Of a stretch of 64,000 nucleotides of DNA, positions 18,206 through 26,366 are shown one piece after another (position 1 is the first letter of the stretch; the number at the start of each line of letters is the position of its first letter). The notes below the pieces were generated by a model. It was not told the DNA's origin. It saw only the letters and a program-made list of their open reading frames with translations, and searched no databases. The stretch covers positions 186,001 through 250,000 of the forward strand of contig DDVX01000004.1 in the NCBI GenBank assembly GCA_002345575.1, in the 5' to 3' direction. The translations under genes and the position numbers were made by a program. The DNA is from Stutzerimonas stutzeri (GTDB lineage Bacteria > Pseudomonadota > Gammaproteobacteria > Pseudomonadales > Pseudomonadaceae).

Positions 18206-18645
18206 GGAGCAGGTTCCTCATTGTTTTTAGGGTGTATTGAGCTTCTCGAAGCCCGGCAGGACATAAAGTCGACGTGCAGAATACCTTAGTAGCAAGCCTA
18301 GAGCCGCCTTGGTAGAGCCTTACGTGCACTCACCGGTCCACTCTCAGGGGCGCGCAGCGCGTCGATGACGCACTGCAGACAGGCCGGCAGGACGAGATAG
18401 TCAGCCAAGCGAATATACATGGCGCGACGGCCGACAGCCGGAGCGGTACAGGTCGCAGGCTGGAGCCTTGGGGATCAGCTTCGAAGCGGCTGTCGCCTTA
18501 CCGCTCAGATAGCGGTCTCGGCGCCGCGGTGGAATCCGGGGGCCCCGGATCAAAGCTGTAGCGCCTCCACCGCGGACGAATATCATCTGCGACGAGGCGC
18601 TAAGCGAGAAGCGCAAGCTCCTCACTTTCTTTGCACTGCAGCAGC
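18206..18645. other. 440-bp intergenic region with nested inverted repeats
   Basis: I find no convincing gene here. Short open frames on both strands are arginine-rich and have no ribosome binding site. Between 18500 and 18575 several inverted repeats are stacked. ACCGCT/AGCGGT occupies 18500-18516. CCGCGGTGGA (18524-18533) pairs with TCCACCGCGG (18566-18575), and inside it lies the 17-base palindrome ATCCGGGGGCCCCGGAT (18534-18550). The cstA promoter must lie near 18210-18300, on the minus strand. Confidence 0.6.
18500..18575. repeat. Nested palindromes, possible structured RNA or protein site
   Basis: A 10-bp outer stem (18524-18533 with 18566-18575) encloses a 17-base GC-rich palindrome (18534-18550). 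A 6-bp stem with a 5-base loop lies just upstream (18500-18516). No T tract follows, so it does not look like a plain terminator. The function is unknown. Confidence 0.5.
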
Positions 18646-20562
18646 TCAGACCTGAAAGCGTGCCGCCAAGCCCTGTAGCTGGTTGCCCAGCCTTGCCAGC
18701 TCCACCGTCGAGGCGGCGGTCTGCTCCACGGCTGCGGCCGACTGGTCTGCAACGTCGCGTACGTTGAGCACGCTGCGGTTGATGTCCTCGGCTACCGAGC
18801 TCTGCTCCTCCGAAGCCGTGGCGATCTGCAGGTTCATCGCCTGGATGGTCGAGATGGTGCGGGTGATGGCCTGCAATTCCTCACCGACATCACGCGCAAG
18901 AGTCACCGTTTCGGCTGCCAGACCTCGGCTGCTATCCATCATTGACGACGCATTCAGCGCGCCCTTCTGCAGCTTGCCGATCAGCTCCTCGATTTGCGCC
19001 GTCGATTGCTGGGTGCGCTGGGCCAGGCCGCGCACCTCATCGGCGACCACCGCAAAACCGCGGCCGGCATCGCCCGCTCTGGCCGCCTCGATCGCCGCAT
19101 TCAACGCCAGCAGGTTGGTCTGCTCGGCGATGCCGCTGATCACGGTGAGCACGGTACTGATGCCCGCAGCATCGCTGTTGAGCTGCTCCATGGCTTCGGC
19201 CGACAGGCCTACTTGCGACGACAGGTTGTCGATCTGCGTAAGCGCGCGCTGCACCACAACATTGCCCTGGGCCGCCTGGCGGTCGGCATGCTGGGCGGCA
19301 CTGGACGCCTCTTCGGCATTGCGCGCCACTTCCTGCACCGTGGCCGCCATCTCGTGCATGGCTGTGGCGACCTGATCGGTCTCCTGGCGCTGGCTCTGAA
19401 CGCCGGCGCTGGTCTGCTCGGTCACCGCAGAGAGTTCCTCAGCGGCCGAGGCCAACTGGCTGGTGATGCCGCTCATTTGCCCGAGCATGTCGCGCAGGTT
19501 GCCGCGCGTACGGTCCAGGGCGTCGAGCAATTGGCCGAATTCATCACTGCGCTGCTGCCGCGGCTGTTCGGTCATATCGCCCGCGCCGATGCGCTCGGCC
19601 ACCCGCACGGCCTGGGCCAGCGGGCTGGTAATCTGGCGGACGATCAGCCAGCTGATGAACAACCCAAGGCCCACCGCCAGCAAGGTGATGCCCAGGAGCA
19701 GAGTCTTCTTCTCCCCCGCCTCCATGCCGCGTTTTTCCGTCTGAGACTGCACGATTTCGCTGGTGTTGCGGTAGATATTGTCGAAGATTGCCTGCATATC
19801 CTGCCGCGCCTGCACCTGGGCGGCCACGATTGGCGGCAGCTTGGCGAACTGGCTGATGTAGGTCCCTACCGATTTGTGCAATGGCTGTAGGTCCTCGGTG
19901 CCGGCCAAATGCTCATCGAGCCGCTCTACTGCTGTCTGAAGCGTCTTGAATTGCGCCTGTAGCTGCTGCAGGGACTGCTCGGTCTCAGTCATCAGGTAGC
20001 CGCGCACCATGAAACGGACCATCCGATTGTGCTTGGAGACCTCACCGGCCAGCAGGCCGATGGCAGCGGTTTCCCGGCTTTCGTGCATGACCGGATCGTC
20101 CGCAGTGCCGGCCCAGCGCGCTTCCAGCTCCGCGATCGACGCATCAGAGCTGTTGCCGGCCTCAACCCAGCCGCTGCGGGTTTTCACCTTGAGCGTCCAA
20201 AGTGCGGCCAGTTCCTGGAAGTGCTGTCGATAACGCAGCGCCTCGCTGGCGATCGCATCCAGGCGCTGCAGATCCTCGGGGTCAGTGAACTCGGCCTTCT
20301 GCTCCTGCACGAGCTGGGCGATCCGCGCCACAGACTGCTCTACCGCGTCTACATATTTGGGCTCGCCTCGGGTCTCGAACGCTACCTGGGCGTAACGAAT
20401 CTGATTGGCCTCATCGAGCAGGATCGCTGCGTCCTGCGCCTTGTCGCTGCGCGAGATCAGTGCATCCATGCCGTAGATACCAATAACAGCGACGGCAACC
20501 GTCAGTACGAGGATGGCCGCGAAGCCTAGCGCTAGTTTGTGGCTGACCTTTAGTGCATTCAT
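18646..20562 (-). CDS. Methyl-accepting chemotaxis protein with a long helical periplasmic sensor
   Basis: The 638-residue protein has a transmembrane helix near residues 10-31. A periplasmic domain of about 250 helical residues follows, then a second membrane helix near 290-310, a HAMP domain, and a cytoplasmic signalling domain whose hairpin tip is EQTNLLALNAAIEAARAGDAGRGFAVVADEVR. The long all-helical sensor looks like the helical bimodular type, which in P. putida McpS binds organic acids. The gene follows madM on the same strand with a hairpin between, and lies within the malonate island, so malonate or another carboxylate is a reasonable ligand guess. There is no C-terminal CheR-binding pentapeptide. 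AAGGAA lies before the ATG. Confidence 0.85.
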   Translation of the reverse strand: MNALKVSHKLALGFAAILVLTVAVAVIGIYGMDALISRSDKAQDAAILLDEANQIRYAQVAFETRGEPKYVDAVEQSVARIAQLVQEQKAEFTDPEDLQRLDAIASEALRYRQHFQELAALWTLKVKTRSGWVEAGNSSDASIAELEARWAGTADDPVMHESRETAAIGLLAGEVSKHNRMVRFMVRGYLMTETEQSLQQLQAQFKTLQTAVERLDEHLAGTEDLQPLHKSVGTYISQFAKLPPIVAAQVQARQDMQAIFDNIYRNTSEIVQSQTEKRGMEAGEKKTLLLGITLLAVGLGLFISWLIVRQITSPLAQAVRVAERIGAGDMTEQPRQQRSDEFGQLLDALDRTRGNLRDMLGQMSGITSQLASAAEELSAVTEQTSAGVQSQRQETDQVATAMHEMAATVQEVARNAEEASSAAQHADRQAAQGNVVVQRALTQIDNLSSQVGLSAEAMEQLNSDAAGISTVLTVISGIAEQTNLLALNAAIEAARAGDAGRGFAVVADEVRGLAQRTQQSTAQIEELIGKLQKGALNASSMMDSSRGLAAETVTLARDVGEELQAITRTISTIQAMNLQIATASEEQSSVAEDINRSVLNVRDVADQSAAAVEQTAASTVELARLGNQLQGLAARFQV

Positions 20563-20588
20563 CGTTTGGTATTCCTTTCCAGCGCAAA

Positions 20589-20606
20589 CGCGCCCTGTAG
20601 GGCGCG
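20589..20606 (-). terminator. GC-rich hairpin after madM
   Basis: CGCGCCCT (20589-20596) and AGGGCGCG (20599-20606) form a perfect palindrome. On the minus strand it follows the madM stop and is followed by GTTTGCGCT, a poor T tract. It may be a weak terminator that separates the mdc operon from the chemoreceptor gene. Confidence 0.45.
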
Positions 20607-20643
20607 CTGCGGTTTACGTTGAGTGTCAGCGTCCTGATCAGGT

Positions 20644-21408
20644 TTAGCCAATCAGCCCGCGCATGATGAAGAACAGCAGTGACGGGCCAAGCAGGCAACC
20701 CAGTGCCGTGTAGAACGCTGCGGTGAGGCAGCCGTAGGGCACGAGCTTCGGATCGGTCGCTGCAAGCCCTCCGGCGACGCCGCTGGAAGTGCCGATCAGG
20801 CCGCCGAAGATCACAGCCGAGCGCGGGTTGTTCAGGCCGATCATGGGTGCGACGAAGGGTGTGGCTACCATCACCACGATGGCTTTGACCAGGCCTGCGG
20901 CAATTGAGAGCGCCATCACCTCGGAGCTGGCGCCGATTGCCGCACCGGTCACCGGGCCGACGATGTAGGTCACCGCGCCGGTGCCGATGGTGGTCAGGCT
21001 GATCGCATCGGTGTAACCGAAGGCAATCGCCACCCCGACGCCGGCGATGAAGGAGGAGAAGACGCCGATGAACAGCGCCAGCACGCCGACCATGCCAGCG
21101 CGCTTGAGCTCTTCCACACTGACACCGAAGCCGGTGGCGACGATGGCGAAGTCACGCAGCATGGCGCCGCCGAGCAGGCCGATGCCGGAAAACAGTGCGA
21201 TATCCACCAGGCCTTTCTGACCGCCAGTAACCACACCACCAATATAAGACAGCAGCAGGCCGATCAGGATGGCCACCGCTGAGCCGTGCAGGCGGCCCTT
21301 GGTCAGCTTGTCGGACAGCCAGTAGGACAACCACATCGTGGCGCCGATAATGGCGAAGCCGCTAACCATGCCATAGCCAGAAATTACCTTGAGAAGCGAT
21401 TCGTACAC
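20644..21408 (-). CDS. madM: Malonate carrier subunit MadM
   Basis: The 254-residue, strongly hydrophobic protein has about 7-8 membrane segments and is the large subunit of the MadLM/MdcLM malonate:sodium symporter. It starts with GTG at 21408 (GAGGG 9 bases upstream). Phrases such as GTGAVTYIVGPVTGAAIGASSEVMALSIAAG and IGTSSGVAGGLAATDPKLVPYG fit the family. It lies 4 bases after madL and is the last gene of the mdc transcription unit before a hairpin. With dctPQM in the same island, the cell seems to have two possible routes for malonate entry. Confidence 0.87.
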   Translation of the reverse strand: MYESLLKVISGYGMVSGFAIIGATMWLSYWLSDKLTKGRLHGSAVAILIGLLLSYIGGVVTGGQKGLVDIALFSGIGLLGGAMLRDFAIVATGFGVSVEELKRAGMVGVLALFIGVFSSFIAGVGVAIAFGYTDAISLTTIGTGAVTYIVGPVTGAAIGASSEVMALSIAAGLVKAIVVMVATPFVAPMIGLNNPRSAVIFGGLIGTSSGVAGGLAATDPKLVPYGCLTAAFYTALGCLLGPSLLFFIMRGLIG

Positions 21409-21412
21409 AGCA

Positions 21413-21811
21413 TCAACCCTCGTTTGTCAGCGGTGTGGCGGTGGTGCCGTCAGCCTTCTTTTGGCCGATCCGGCTCAGCACCGGAACCAGTGCAAAGGCT
21501 ATGACGACCGCCGCGACGCCAGCGAGAATGGCCATAGGGCCACCGCTCAGAGCGCCGTAGACGTTTTGCTGTGCAGCCATGGCGACCACGATGGGAATGT
21601 AGACGGCACTCCAGAACTTGACGCCCTGCTCCGACTCCATGCTGAACAACCCGCGGCTCTTTAGGTAGCTTCCTATCAATATGAGCAGCACCATAGCGAT
21701 ACCGACGCCACCGACGTTGGCCGGCACGCCGATCAGCTTGCCGAGCAGCTCGCCGACGAAAATGCCAGTGAGGGTGCATAAGGCCAGGAAGGCCACACCG
21801 AAGATAATCAT
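21413..21811 (-). CDS. madL: Malonate carrier subunit MadL
   Basis: I placed the start at ATG 21811 (MIIFGVAFLALCTLTG), preceded by AGAGGA. An earlier in-frame start at 21847 would add a basic leader before the first helix. The 132-residue product has four membrane helices and a short polar tail ending TPLTNEG. MadL and MadM together form the sodium-dependent malonate symporter first described in Malonomonas rubra. The gene is separated from mdcH by 117 bases. Confidence 0.85.
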   Translation of the reverse strand: MIIFGVAFLALCTLTGIFVGELLGKLIGVPANVGGVGIAMVLLILIGSYLKSRGLFSMESEQGVKFWSAVYIPIVVAMAAQQNVYGALSGGPMAILAGVAAVVIAFALVPVLSRIGQKKADGTTATPLTNEG

Positions 21812-21928
21812 TATTATTGTCCTCTTGGTTGCGCGCGTGCCTGCCAAAGCCGGCCGCGCGTATTAACGAAGTATTTGTAGTTATTAATCGTTTCAGGCGA
21901 GTGGCTGCACGACCACCCTTTTACTGCT

Positions 21929-22864
21929 CTACTCGTCTCGACCTACCTCCCGACGCAGCAAGGCATCCAGCGTATCGAGCCGGGCGCCATCGAATGCGAC
22001 CAGCGTACCTTGTTCAAAAACCCGCCGCGCCAGCCCGGTCAGCACCGAGCCTGGCGGCAATTCAATATGCAGACGTACGCCACGCTCGTAGGCAGTGCGC
22101 AAGGTGCCGTGCCAATCCACGACGCGGCACATGTTGAAGGCCAGATCGTCACGCAGCCGCTCGGGGTCGGCGATGGGCCGCGCCGTGGTGCCACTGAGAT
22201 AGCGCAGGCGCGGCGCGCGCAGAATGACCGTCGCGAACGCCTCGGCGAGCTGCGCGGCAGGTGCGTCCAGTAGCGCACTGTGGGACGGCACGCTGACCGC
22301 CAGACGCCTGGCACAGGATGCCCCCAGCGCCTTCGCCCGTTGCGCCACCGCTGCCATGGCGTCATCGCTGCCGGCGATAACGAGCTGGTTGTCGGCGTTG
22401 ATATTGGCCAGGTGCACCGGCATCTGCGGGCTATGAACCTGCTCCAGCAGACCCTCCACCTGGCCGATATCGAGGCCGATGATGGCGGTCATGCCGAAGC
22501 CTTCGGGATAGGCGTTCTGCATCAGTTCGCCACGCAGCGCCACCAGCCGCAGGGCATCGGCGTAATCCAGCGCCCCAGCGGTGACCGCGGCTGCGTAGGC
22601 GCCAATGGATAGCCCGGCGACATAATCGGGTTGCAAACCGTCACGCATCAGCAGCTGCGCACCAGCCACGCCCGCGATTAGCAGACATAGCTGCACGGCA
22701 CGGGTCGAAGCCAGTGCCTCAGCCGAATCCAGTGCCAAGGCATCCTCGCCGAGCACTTCGCTGGCCTCAGCCAGGGCGGCGGCGATCTGCGGTTCATTCG
22801 GCAAGCGATGGAGCATGCCGGGCTTCTGCGCGCCCTGACCGGGAAAGGCGAACAGGCTGCTCAT
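21929..22864 (-). CDS. mdcH: Malonate decarboxylase epsilon subunit (malonyl-CoA:ACP transacylase)
   Basis: The start at ATG 22864 overlaps the mdcG stop by ATGA. Longer frames would extend into mdcG. The 311-residue product is an FabD-like acyltransferase: GQGAQ at residues 9-13 and the nucleophile elbow GLSIG at 84-88 (Ser86), with a histidine in VSVPSHSALL near 200. MdcH loads malonyl from malonyl-CoA onto the acyl carrier subunit MdcC to start the decarboxylase cycle. Its place at the end of the enzyme genes, before the transporter genes, matches other Pseudomonas mdc operons. Confidence 0.9.
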   Translation of the reverse strand: MSSLFAFPGQGAQKPGMLHRLPNEPQIAAALAEASEVLGEDALALDSAEALASTRAVQLCLLIAGVAGAQLLMRDGLQPDYVAGLSIGAYAAAVTAGALDYADALRLVALRGELMQNAYPEGFGMTAIIGLDIGQVEGLLEQVHSPQMPVHLANINADNQLVIAGSDDAMAAVAQRAKALGASCARRLAVSVPSHSALLDAPAAQLAEAFATVILRAPRLRYLSGTTARPIADPERLRDDLAFNMCRVVDWHGTLRTAYERGVRLHIELPPGSVLTGLARRVFEQGTLVAFDGARLDTLDALLRREVGRDE

Positions 22865-23481
22865 GCTGCCAGCTCCCTGGCAGCCCAGGGATCCTCGATC
22901 AGCCGCGCGCCAGTGGCACACTTGAGCAGGACACGCGCCGAACCGCCGGCCCATTCGCGCAGCGCGACAGCGCCAGAGGGCGTTTCTAGCTGCAGATCGA
23001 CCCCACACGGCGAATCATCCAGAAGCTGCAGCAGCTCACCAGCCGTTTGCCGGGACAGCGGTTGCGCCGTACGCAACAGCAGATCGAGATCACTGCTCGC
23101 ATGCGCCGCCTCGCTGCCGGTGGCGAGCTGGTACCCAACCGATCCGGTCACCCCCCAGGCAAGGCCCAGCTCACCGAAAATCGGTTTGAGCGCAGCCAGC
23201 GCCTTGAAGGCTGGCAGCCCGTTCGGTGCCGGGCACTCGGTCAGTTGCTCCGGGCTTACGCAACGCAATACCCGGCTCACGCTCATGACCGTGGCGAAGC
23301 GCTGATCACGGCTGGCACCACGGATGCCAACCGCAATCTGATCAGCAGCAACCAGCGCGCGGCGCACCACCACCGGCTGGCCTGCGGCGAGTACCTGCCG
23401 TGCCCAATCCGGCGCATCGGCAGGCAGCTGTGCCGGGGTCATGCCCCAGAGCAGGTCGTGAGGGCGTGGTATGTCGTGCAT
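22861..23481 (-). CDS. mdcG: Phosphoribosyl-dephospho-CoA transferase (holo-ACP synthase of malonate decarboxylase)
   Basis: The 206-residue protein attaches the 2'-(5''-triphosphoribosyl)-3'-dephospho-CoA group made by MdcB to MdcC. A nucleotidyltransferase-type motif is visible: GSVGYQ at 113-118 and SSDLDLLLR at 129-137, where the aspartates would hold magnesium. The ATG at 23481 has GAGGAGG 8 bases upstream. It overlaps mdcH by four bases. The gene lies 69 bases after mdcE, the widest gap within the enzyme part of the operon. Confidence 0.9.
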   Translation of the reverse strand: MHDIPRPHDLLWGMTPAQLPADAPDWARQVLAAGQPVVVRRALVAADQIAVGIRGASRDQRFATVMSVSRVLRCVSPEQLTECPAPNGLPAFKALAALKPIFGELGLAWGVTGSVGYQLATGSEAAHASSDLDLLLRTAQPLSRQTAGELLQLLDDSPCGVDLQLETPSGAVALREWAGGSARVLLKCATGARLIEDPWAARELAA

Positions 23482-23550
23482 CTGCGGCCTCCTCGTGGTT
23501 GTTATTGTGGAGTTGCAGGCGGGTGCTACCCGCCATTAGCCATTCGGCGG

Positions 23551-24336
23551 TTACACCCACTGGGCGCGGAGCATCTCCCGGACTCGTGACGATGCTTCGC
23601 GATTCGGCGCACCGAGGCGGCCACGCAAGTCCGTGCTGGTGCCGATGTCTGCGACAGCTTTTTGCAGACAATCGCGCACCCGCGCTAGGTCGTCGCCAGC
23701 CGGCTGCTCGATGTCCTTCACCGAGAGGGTTTCCCAGAGCAGGCCGAGGGTCGCGTAGTTGTCGATGTCGTAGGCCATAGGCGGCACCGACTCGGCCAGG
23801 GCCTCCAGTTCCTCGACGCTACGCAGGGTGATACGCGCCGCCGCGGCCTTGCCCATGGCGTGCACCATTACCCCCGGATCGCGCAGGGCGATGATCCGCT
23901 GGGCCTGGTAGCCATGGGCGAGGAATGCGCCGGACATGGCCTTGCCCACCAGCAGTGCGATTACCGGATGCCCGGCCAGACGAGCGCGGGCATAGCCGTC
24001 AACCGCGCCGGCCAGCGCCTGGTGAATGCCCAGGGCTTCTTCGCGGCGGCCATAGGCTTGGCTCGGCACGTCCACCACCGCGACCAGCACACGCTTTTCC
24101 GTCTCGCGATCGGCTTCGATGACTTCATCCACCGCCTTACCAAGGCCCCAGCCTTCGAGCAGGCCGACTTCACCATTGCGAGCGCGCGGGAAGGGGTTTT
24201 CGGTATCCGGCACCACGGCGATATAGCGCGCGGCGCGGCCATCAAGCTCGCCGTCCACGACCTTCACCGAGGCCGGATAACCCACCAGTGCCTGGCCACC
24301 AGCCAGGGCTTGCAGCCAGTTCAGTCCACGGCTCAT
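23551..24336 (-). CDS. mdcE: Malonate decarboxylase gamma subunit
   Basis: The 261-residue protein belongs to the carboxyltransferase (crotonase-like) superfamily and pairs with MdcD to form the decarboxylase proper, which removes CO2 from malonyl-S-ACP. Features include a conserved ALLVGKAMSGAFLAHGYQAQRI stretch (about residues 125-146) and GVMVHAMGKAAAARIT. The start overlaps the mdcD stop, consistent with a 1:1 complex. Pseudomonas enzymes are biotin-free and soluble, so CO2 release is not coupled to sodium pumping; no biotin subunit gene is present here, which agrees. Confidence 0.9.
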   Translation of the reverse strand: MSRGLNWLQALAGGQALVGYPASVKVVDGELDGRAARYIAVVPDTENPFPRARNGEVGLLEGWGLGKAVDEVIEADRETEKRVLVAVVDVPSQAYGRREEALGIHQALAGAVDGYARARLAGHPVIALLVGKAMSGAFLAHGYQAQRIIALRDPGVMVHAMGKAAAARITLRSVEELEALAESVPPMAYDIDNYATLGLLWETLSVKDIEQPAGDDLARVRDCLQKAVADIGTSTDLRGRLGAPNREASSRVREMLRAQWV

Positions 24337-25199
24337 TGGGCTTCTCCTTGGTAGAGGGCGCGTACCGCCGCGGCATCAGGCTGCGTGCGGGTATCGATGT
24401 CAGTCAGGCGTTGCAGGAACCAGGCATGGCGACGGCTACGTGGCTGCGCCGGCTTGCCCTGTGCGAATAGGCGTTGCAGCTCACTGCGAATGGCATCGGT
24501 GTCGTCGGCAACATAGCTATCCGCCAGGCCACTGGCATGGCGCTGCTCGCCACCGGTCAGGCTCCAGATGAAGGGCCGGTTGGCAGAGTCGTATTCCTCG
24601 ATCCCGGCCTCCTGCTCAATCACCTGCGGCCCGTTCAAGCCCAGGCGCGCTTCGCGGGTGAGGATCAGATAGCTGCACAGCCCGGCGGCGATGCCCATGC
24701 CGCCGAAGCAGCCAACCGAGCCGGCGATGATGCCGACTACCGGCTGGTACTCGCGCAGCTCGACGATGGCCGCCTGGATCTCGGCGATGGCGGCCAGGCC
24801 CAGGTTGGCTTCCTGCAGCCGCACGCCGCCGGTTTCCAGCAGCAGCACGGCGCGGGTGGGAATGCCGTTACGGTTGTCTTCGACGGCCAGCTCCAGGGCG
24901 CCAGCGATCTTCGCACCGCCGACCTCGCCCATGCTGCCGCCCTGGAAGGCGCCTTCGATGGCGGCGATCACCGCCGGCTGGCCATCTATGGTTCCTTTCG
25001 CTACCACTACGCCGTCATCGGCCTGGGTAACGATGCCCTGCTTGGGCAGCCAGGGTGAGGTGACGCGATCGAACGGATCGAGCAGTTCGCGAAAGCTGCC
25101 TTCATCCAGCAGTGCGCGGGCGCGCTGGCGGGCGCCGAGCTCGACGAAGCTGCGTGATTGCAGCAAGCGGGCCACGTGGTTTTCAGACATGTCAGTCAT
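24333..25199 (-). CDS. mdcD: Malonate decarboxylase beta subunit
   Basis: I chose ATG 25199 with GGAGGAGG 6 bases upstream; this gives 288 residues and an 8-base overlap with mdcC. The carboxyltransferase fold is shown by GTIDGQPAVIAAIEGAFQGGSMGEVGGAKI and the oxyanion-type stretch AGSVGCFGGMGIAAGLCSYLI. It forms the catalytic core with MdcE. The C-terminal 40 residues (FAQGKPAQPRSRRH onward) are basic and variable in the family. Confidence 0.9.
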   Translation of the reverse strand: MTDMSENHVARLLQSRSFVELGARQRARALLDEGSFRELLDPFDRVTSPWLPKQGIVTQADDGVVVAKGTIDGQPAVIAAIEGAFQGGSMGEVGGAKIAGALELAVEDNRNGIPTRAVLLLETGGVRLQEANLGLAAIAEIQAAIVELREYQPVVGIIAGSVGCFGGMGIAAGLCSYLILTREARLGLNGPQVIEQEAGIEEYDSANRPFIWSLTGGEQRHASGLADSYVADDTDAIRSELQRLFAQGKPAQPRSRRHAWFLQRLTDIDTRTQPDAAAVRALYQGEAQ

Positions 25200-25491
25200 G
25201 GCCAACCTCCTCCAGTCCCTGCTCCAGGCGCAGGCGCACCACGCCGGGTGTCGCGCCGAAGTCGTGGATGTCGATGTTCAGCGCCGGTAGCGTCTGCTCG
25301 CGGAACATCCGCTCGAACAGATGCTTCCAGCGTTGCTCGGCGCCATTGACCGAGGTGACTACCTGGATCGCCAGCTTGCCGGCCTGGCCGGGTTCGAGCA
25401 GCACTTCCAGATCGCCCGAGCCGACCACGCCGACCAGAGCCTTGCCGCGGGCGGGCTGCCCAGCGGGAAATTCGAAAGACAGGGTTTCCAT
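25192..25491 (-). CDS. mdcC: Malonate decarboxylase acyl carrier protein (delta subunit)
   Basis: The 99-residue protein is the usual size for MdcC. I chose ATG 25491 over an upstream TTG. Ser25, in the sequence VGSGDLEVLL, is at the position that carries the dephospho-CoA-type prosthetic group in the characterised Klebsiella protein. It shuttles acetyl and malonyl groups between MdcA, MdcH and the MdcDE decarboxylase. It is flanked by overlapping mdcB and mdcD. Confidence 0.9.
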   Translation of the reverse strand: METLSFEFPAGQPARGKALVGVVGSGDLEVLLEPGQAGKLAIQVVTSVNGAEQRWKHLFERMFREQTLPALNIDIHDFGATPGVVRLRLEQGLEEVGHD

Positions 25492-25493
25492 GA

Positions 25494-26366
25494 TCAATTG
25501 CTCCCAATCGGCGCCGACGCGGCAGGCGCCAGGCGGTCGAGGAAAAGAGTGGCAGCGAGCAGGTCGGCCGCGCCGCCCGGCGAAGCGTTGAGTGCCAGCA
25601 TTTCGCGGTCCAGCTCACGCAGCTGGCGCCGCCCAGCGAGACTGGCCGCCCCGCCCTCAGCGAGCACGGCGCGGGCGCCGGTTTGCATACGGGTCAAGCC
25701 TTCGAGACCGGCGCGGTGCAGCACACAGGTGTCGCTCAACTGGCTCATGATCGCCAGCAGCGCATCGAGCCGGGCGTTCTGCTCGCCGGCACCATCGCGA
25801 CGGCTGGCCAACAGCTGCGGCAAGCCCTGTTCGATGACGGCAGGAAAGCCGTGCTGCGCCTGTTCACGAGCGCCGAGTACGCCATAGGTGCGGCAGACAC
25901 GAGCGCCGTGGCTGTCGGGATTGTGTGGCGCGGCGGGATCATCGAGCCGCGCCAGGGCGCCAGCGGTCAGCGCGATGCGCTCTGCCGTGGCGCCGCTTTT
26001 CAACGCCGCCGCTGCCGTCAGCAGCCCCAGCGCCCAGATCGCACCGCGATGGGTATTCACACCACCGGTGACGCGCAGCATCTCCGCCTCACCTTCGCGG
26101 CCCAGGTGACCGAGTATTTCTCGCAACGGCTGACCCACTCCGCCAATCGTCTGCGCCGCTTCGGCCATGGCCTTGAAGGCCGGCCACAGCGCATGGGCCG
26201 AGGCGTGCATCAGGCCCAGGTGCAAATCGTCGTGGGCACCGTTGCCGCGCTTATCTACCAGACCCGGCTTGGGCGAAAGATCCGCCTCGTCGATCAACGC
26301 CTGCACCGCCACATCCGCCAGACGCTCGGCCAGTGACGGCTGTTGTCTTGCAATGAGTGCACTCAT
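25494..26366 (-). CDS. mdcB: Triphosphoribosyl-dephospho-CoA synthase
   Basis: The 290-residue protein belongs to the CitG/MdcB family, which condenses dephospho-CoA with ATP to make the MdcC prosthetic-group precursor. Visible family stretches are [22 protein letters not shown] (residues 27-48), [17 protein letters not shown] (about 100-116) and [13 protein letters not shown] (about 211-223). The start codon shares one base with the mdcA stop (TAATG), so the two are coupled. Its stop is 2 bases before the mdcC ATG. Confidence 0.9.
   Translation of the reverse strand: MSALIARQQPSLAERLADVAVQALIDEADLSPKPGLVDKRGNGAHDDLHLGLMHASAHALWPAFKAMAEAAQTIGGVGQPLREILGHLGREGEAEMLRVTGGVNTHRGAIWALGLLTAAAALKSGATAERIALTAGALARLDDPAAPHNPDSHGARVCRTYGVLGAREQAQHGFPAVIEQGLPQLLASRRDGAGEQNARLDALLAIMSQLSDTCVLHRAGLEGLTRMQTGARAVLAEGGAASLAGRRQLRELDREMLALNASPGGAADLLAATLFLDRLAPAASAPIGSN

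Noticed and set aside
18419..18655. Possible 78-codon gene in the cstA-chemoreceptor gap
   Set aside because: Arginine/alanine-rich product, no ribosome binding site, and it runs through the nested palindromes.
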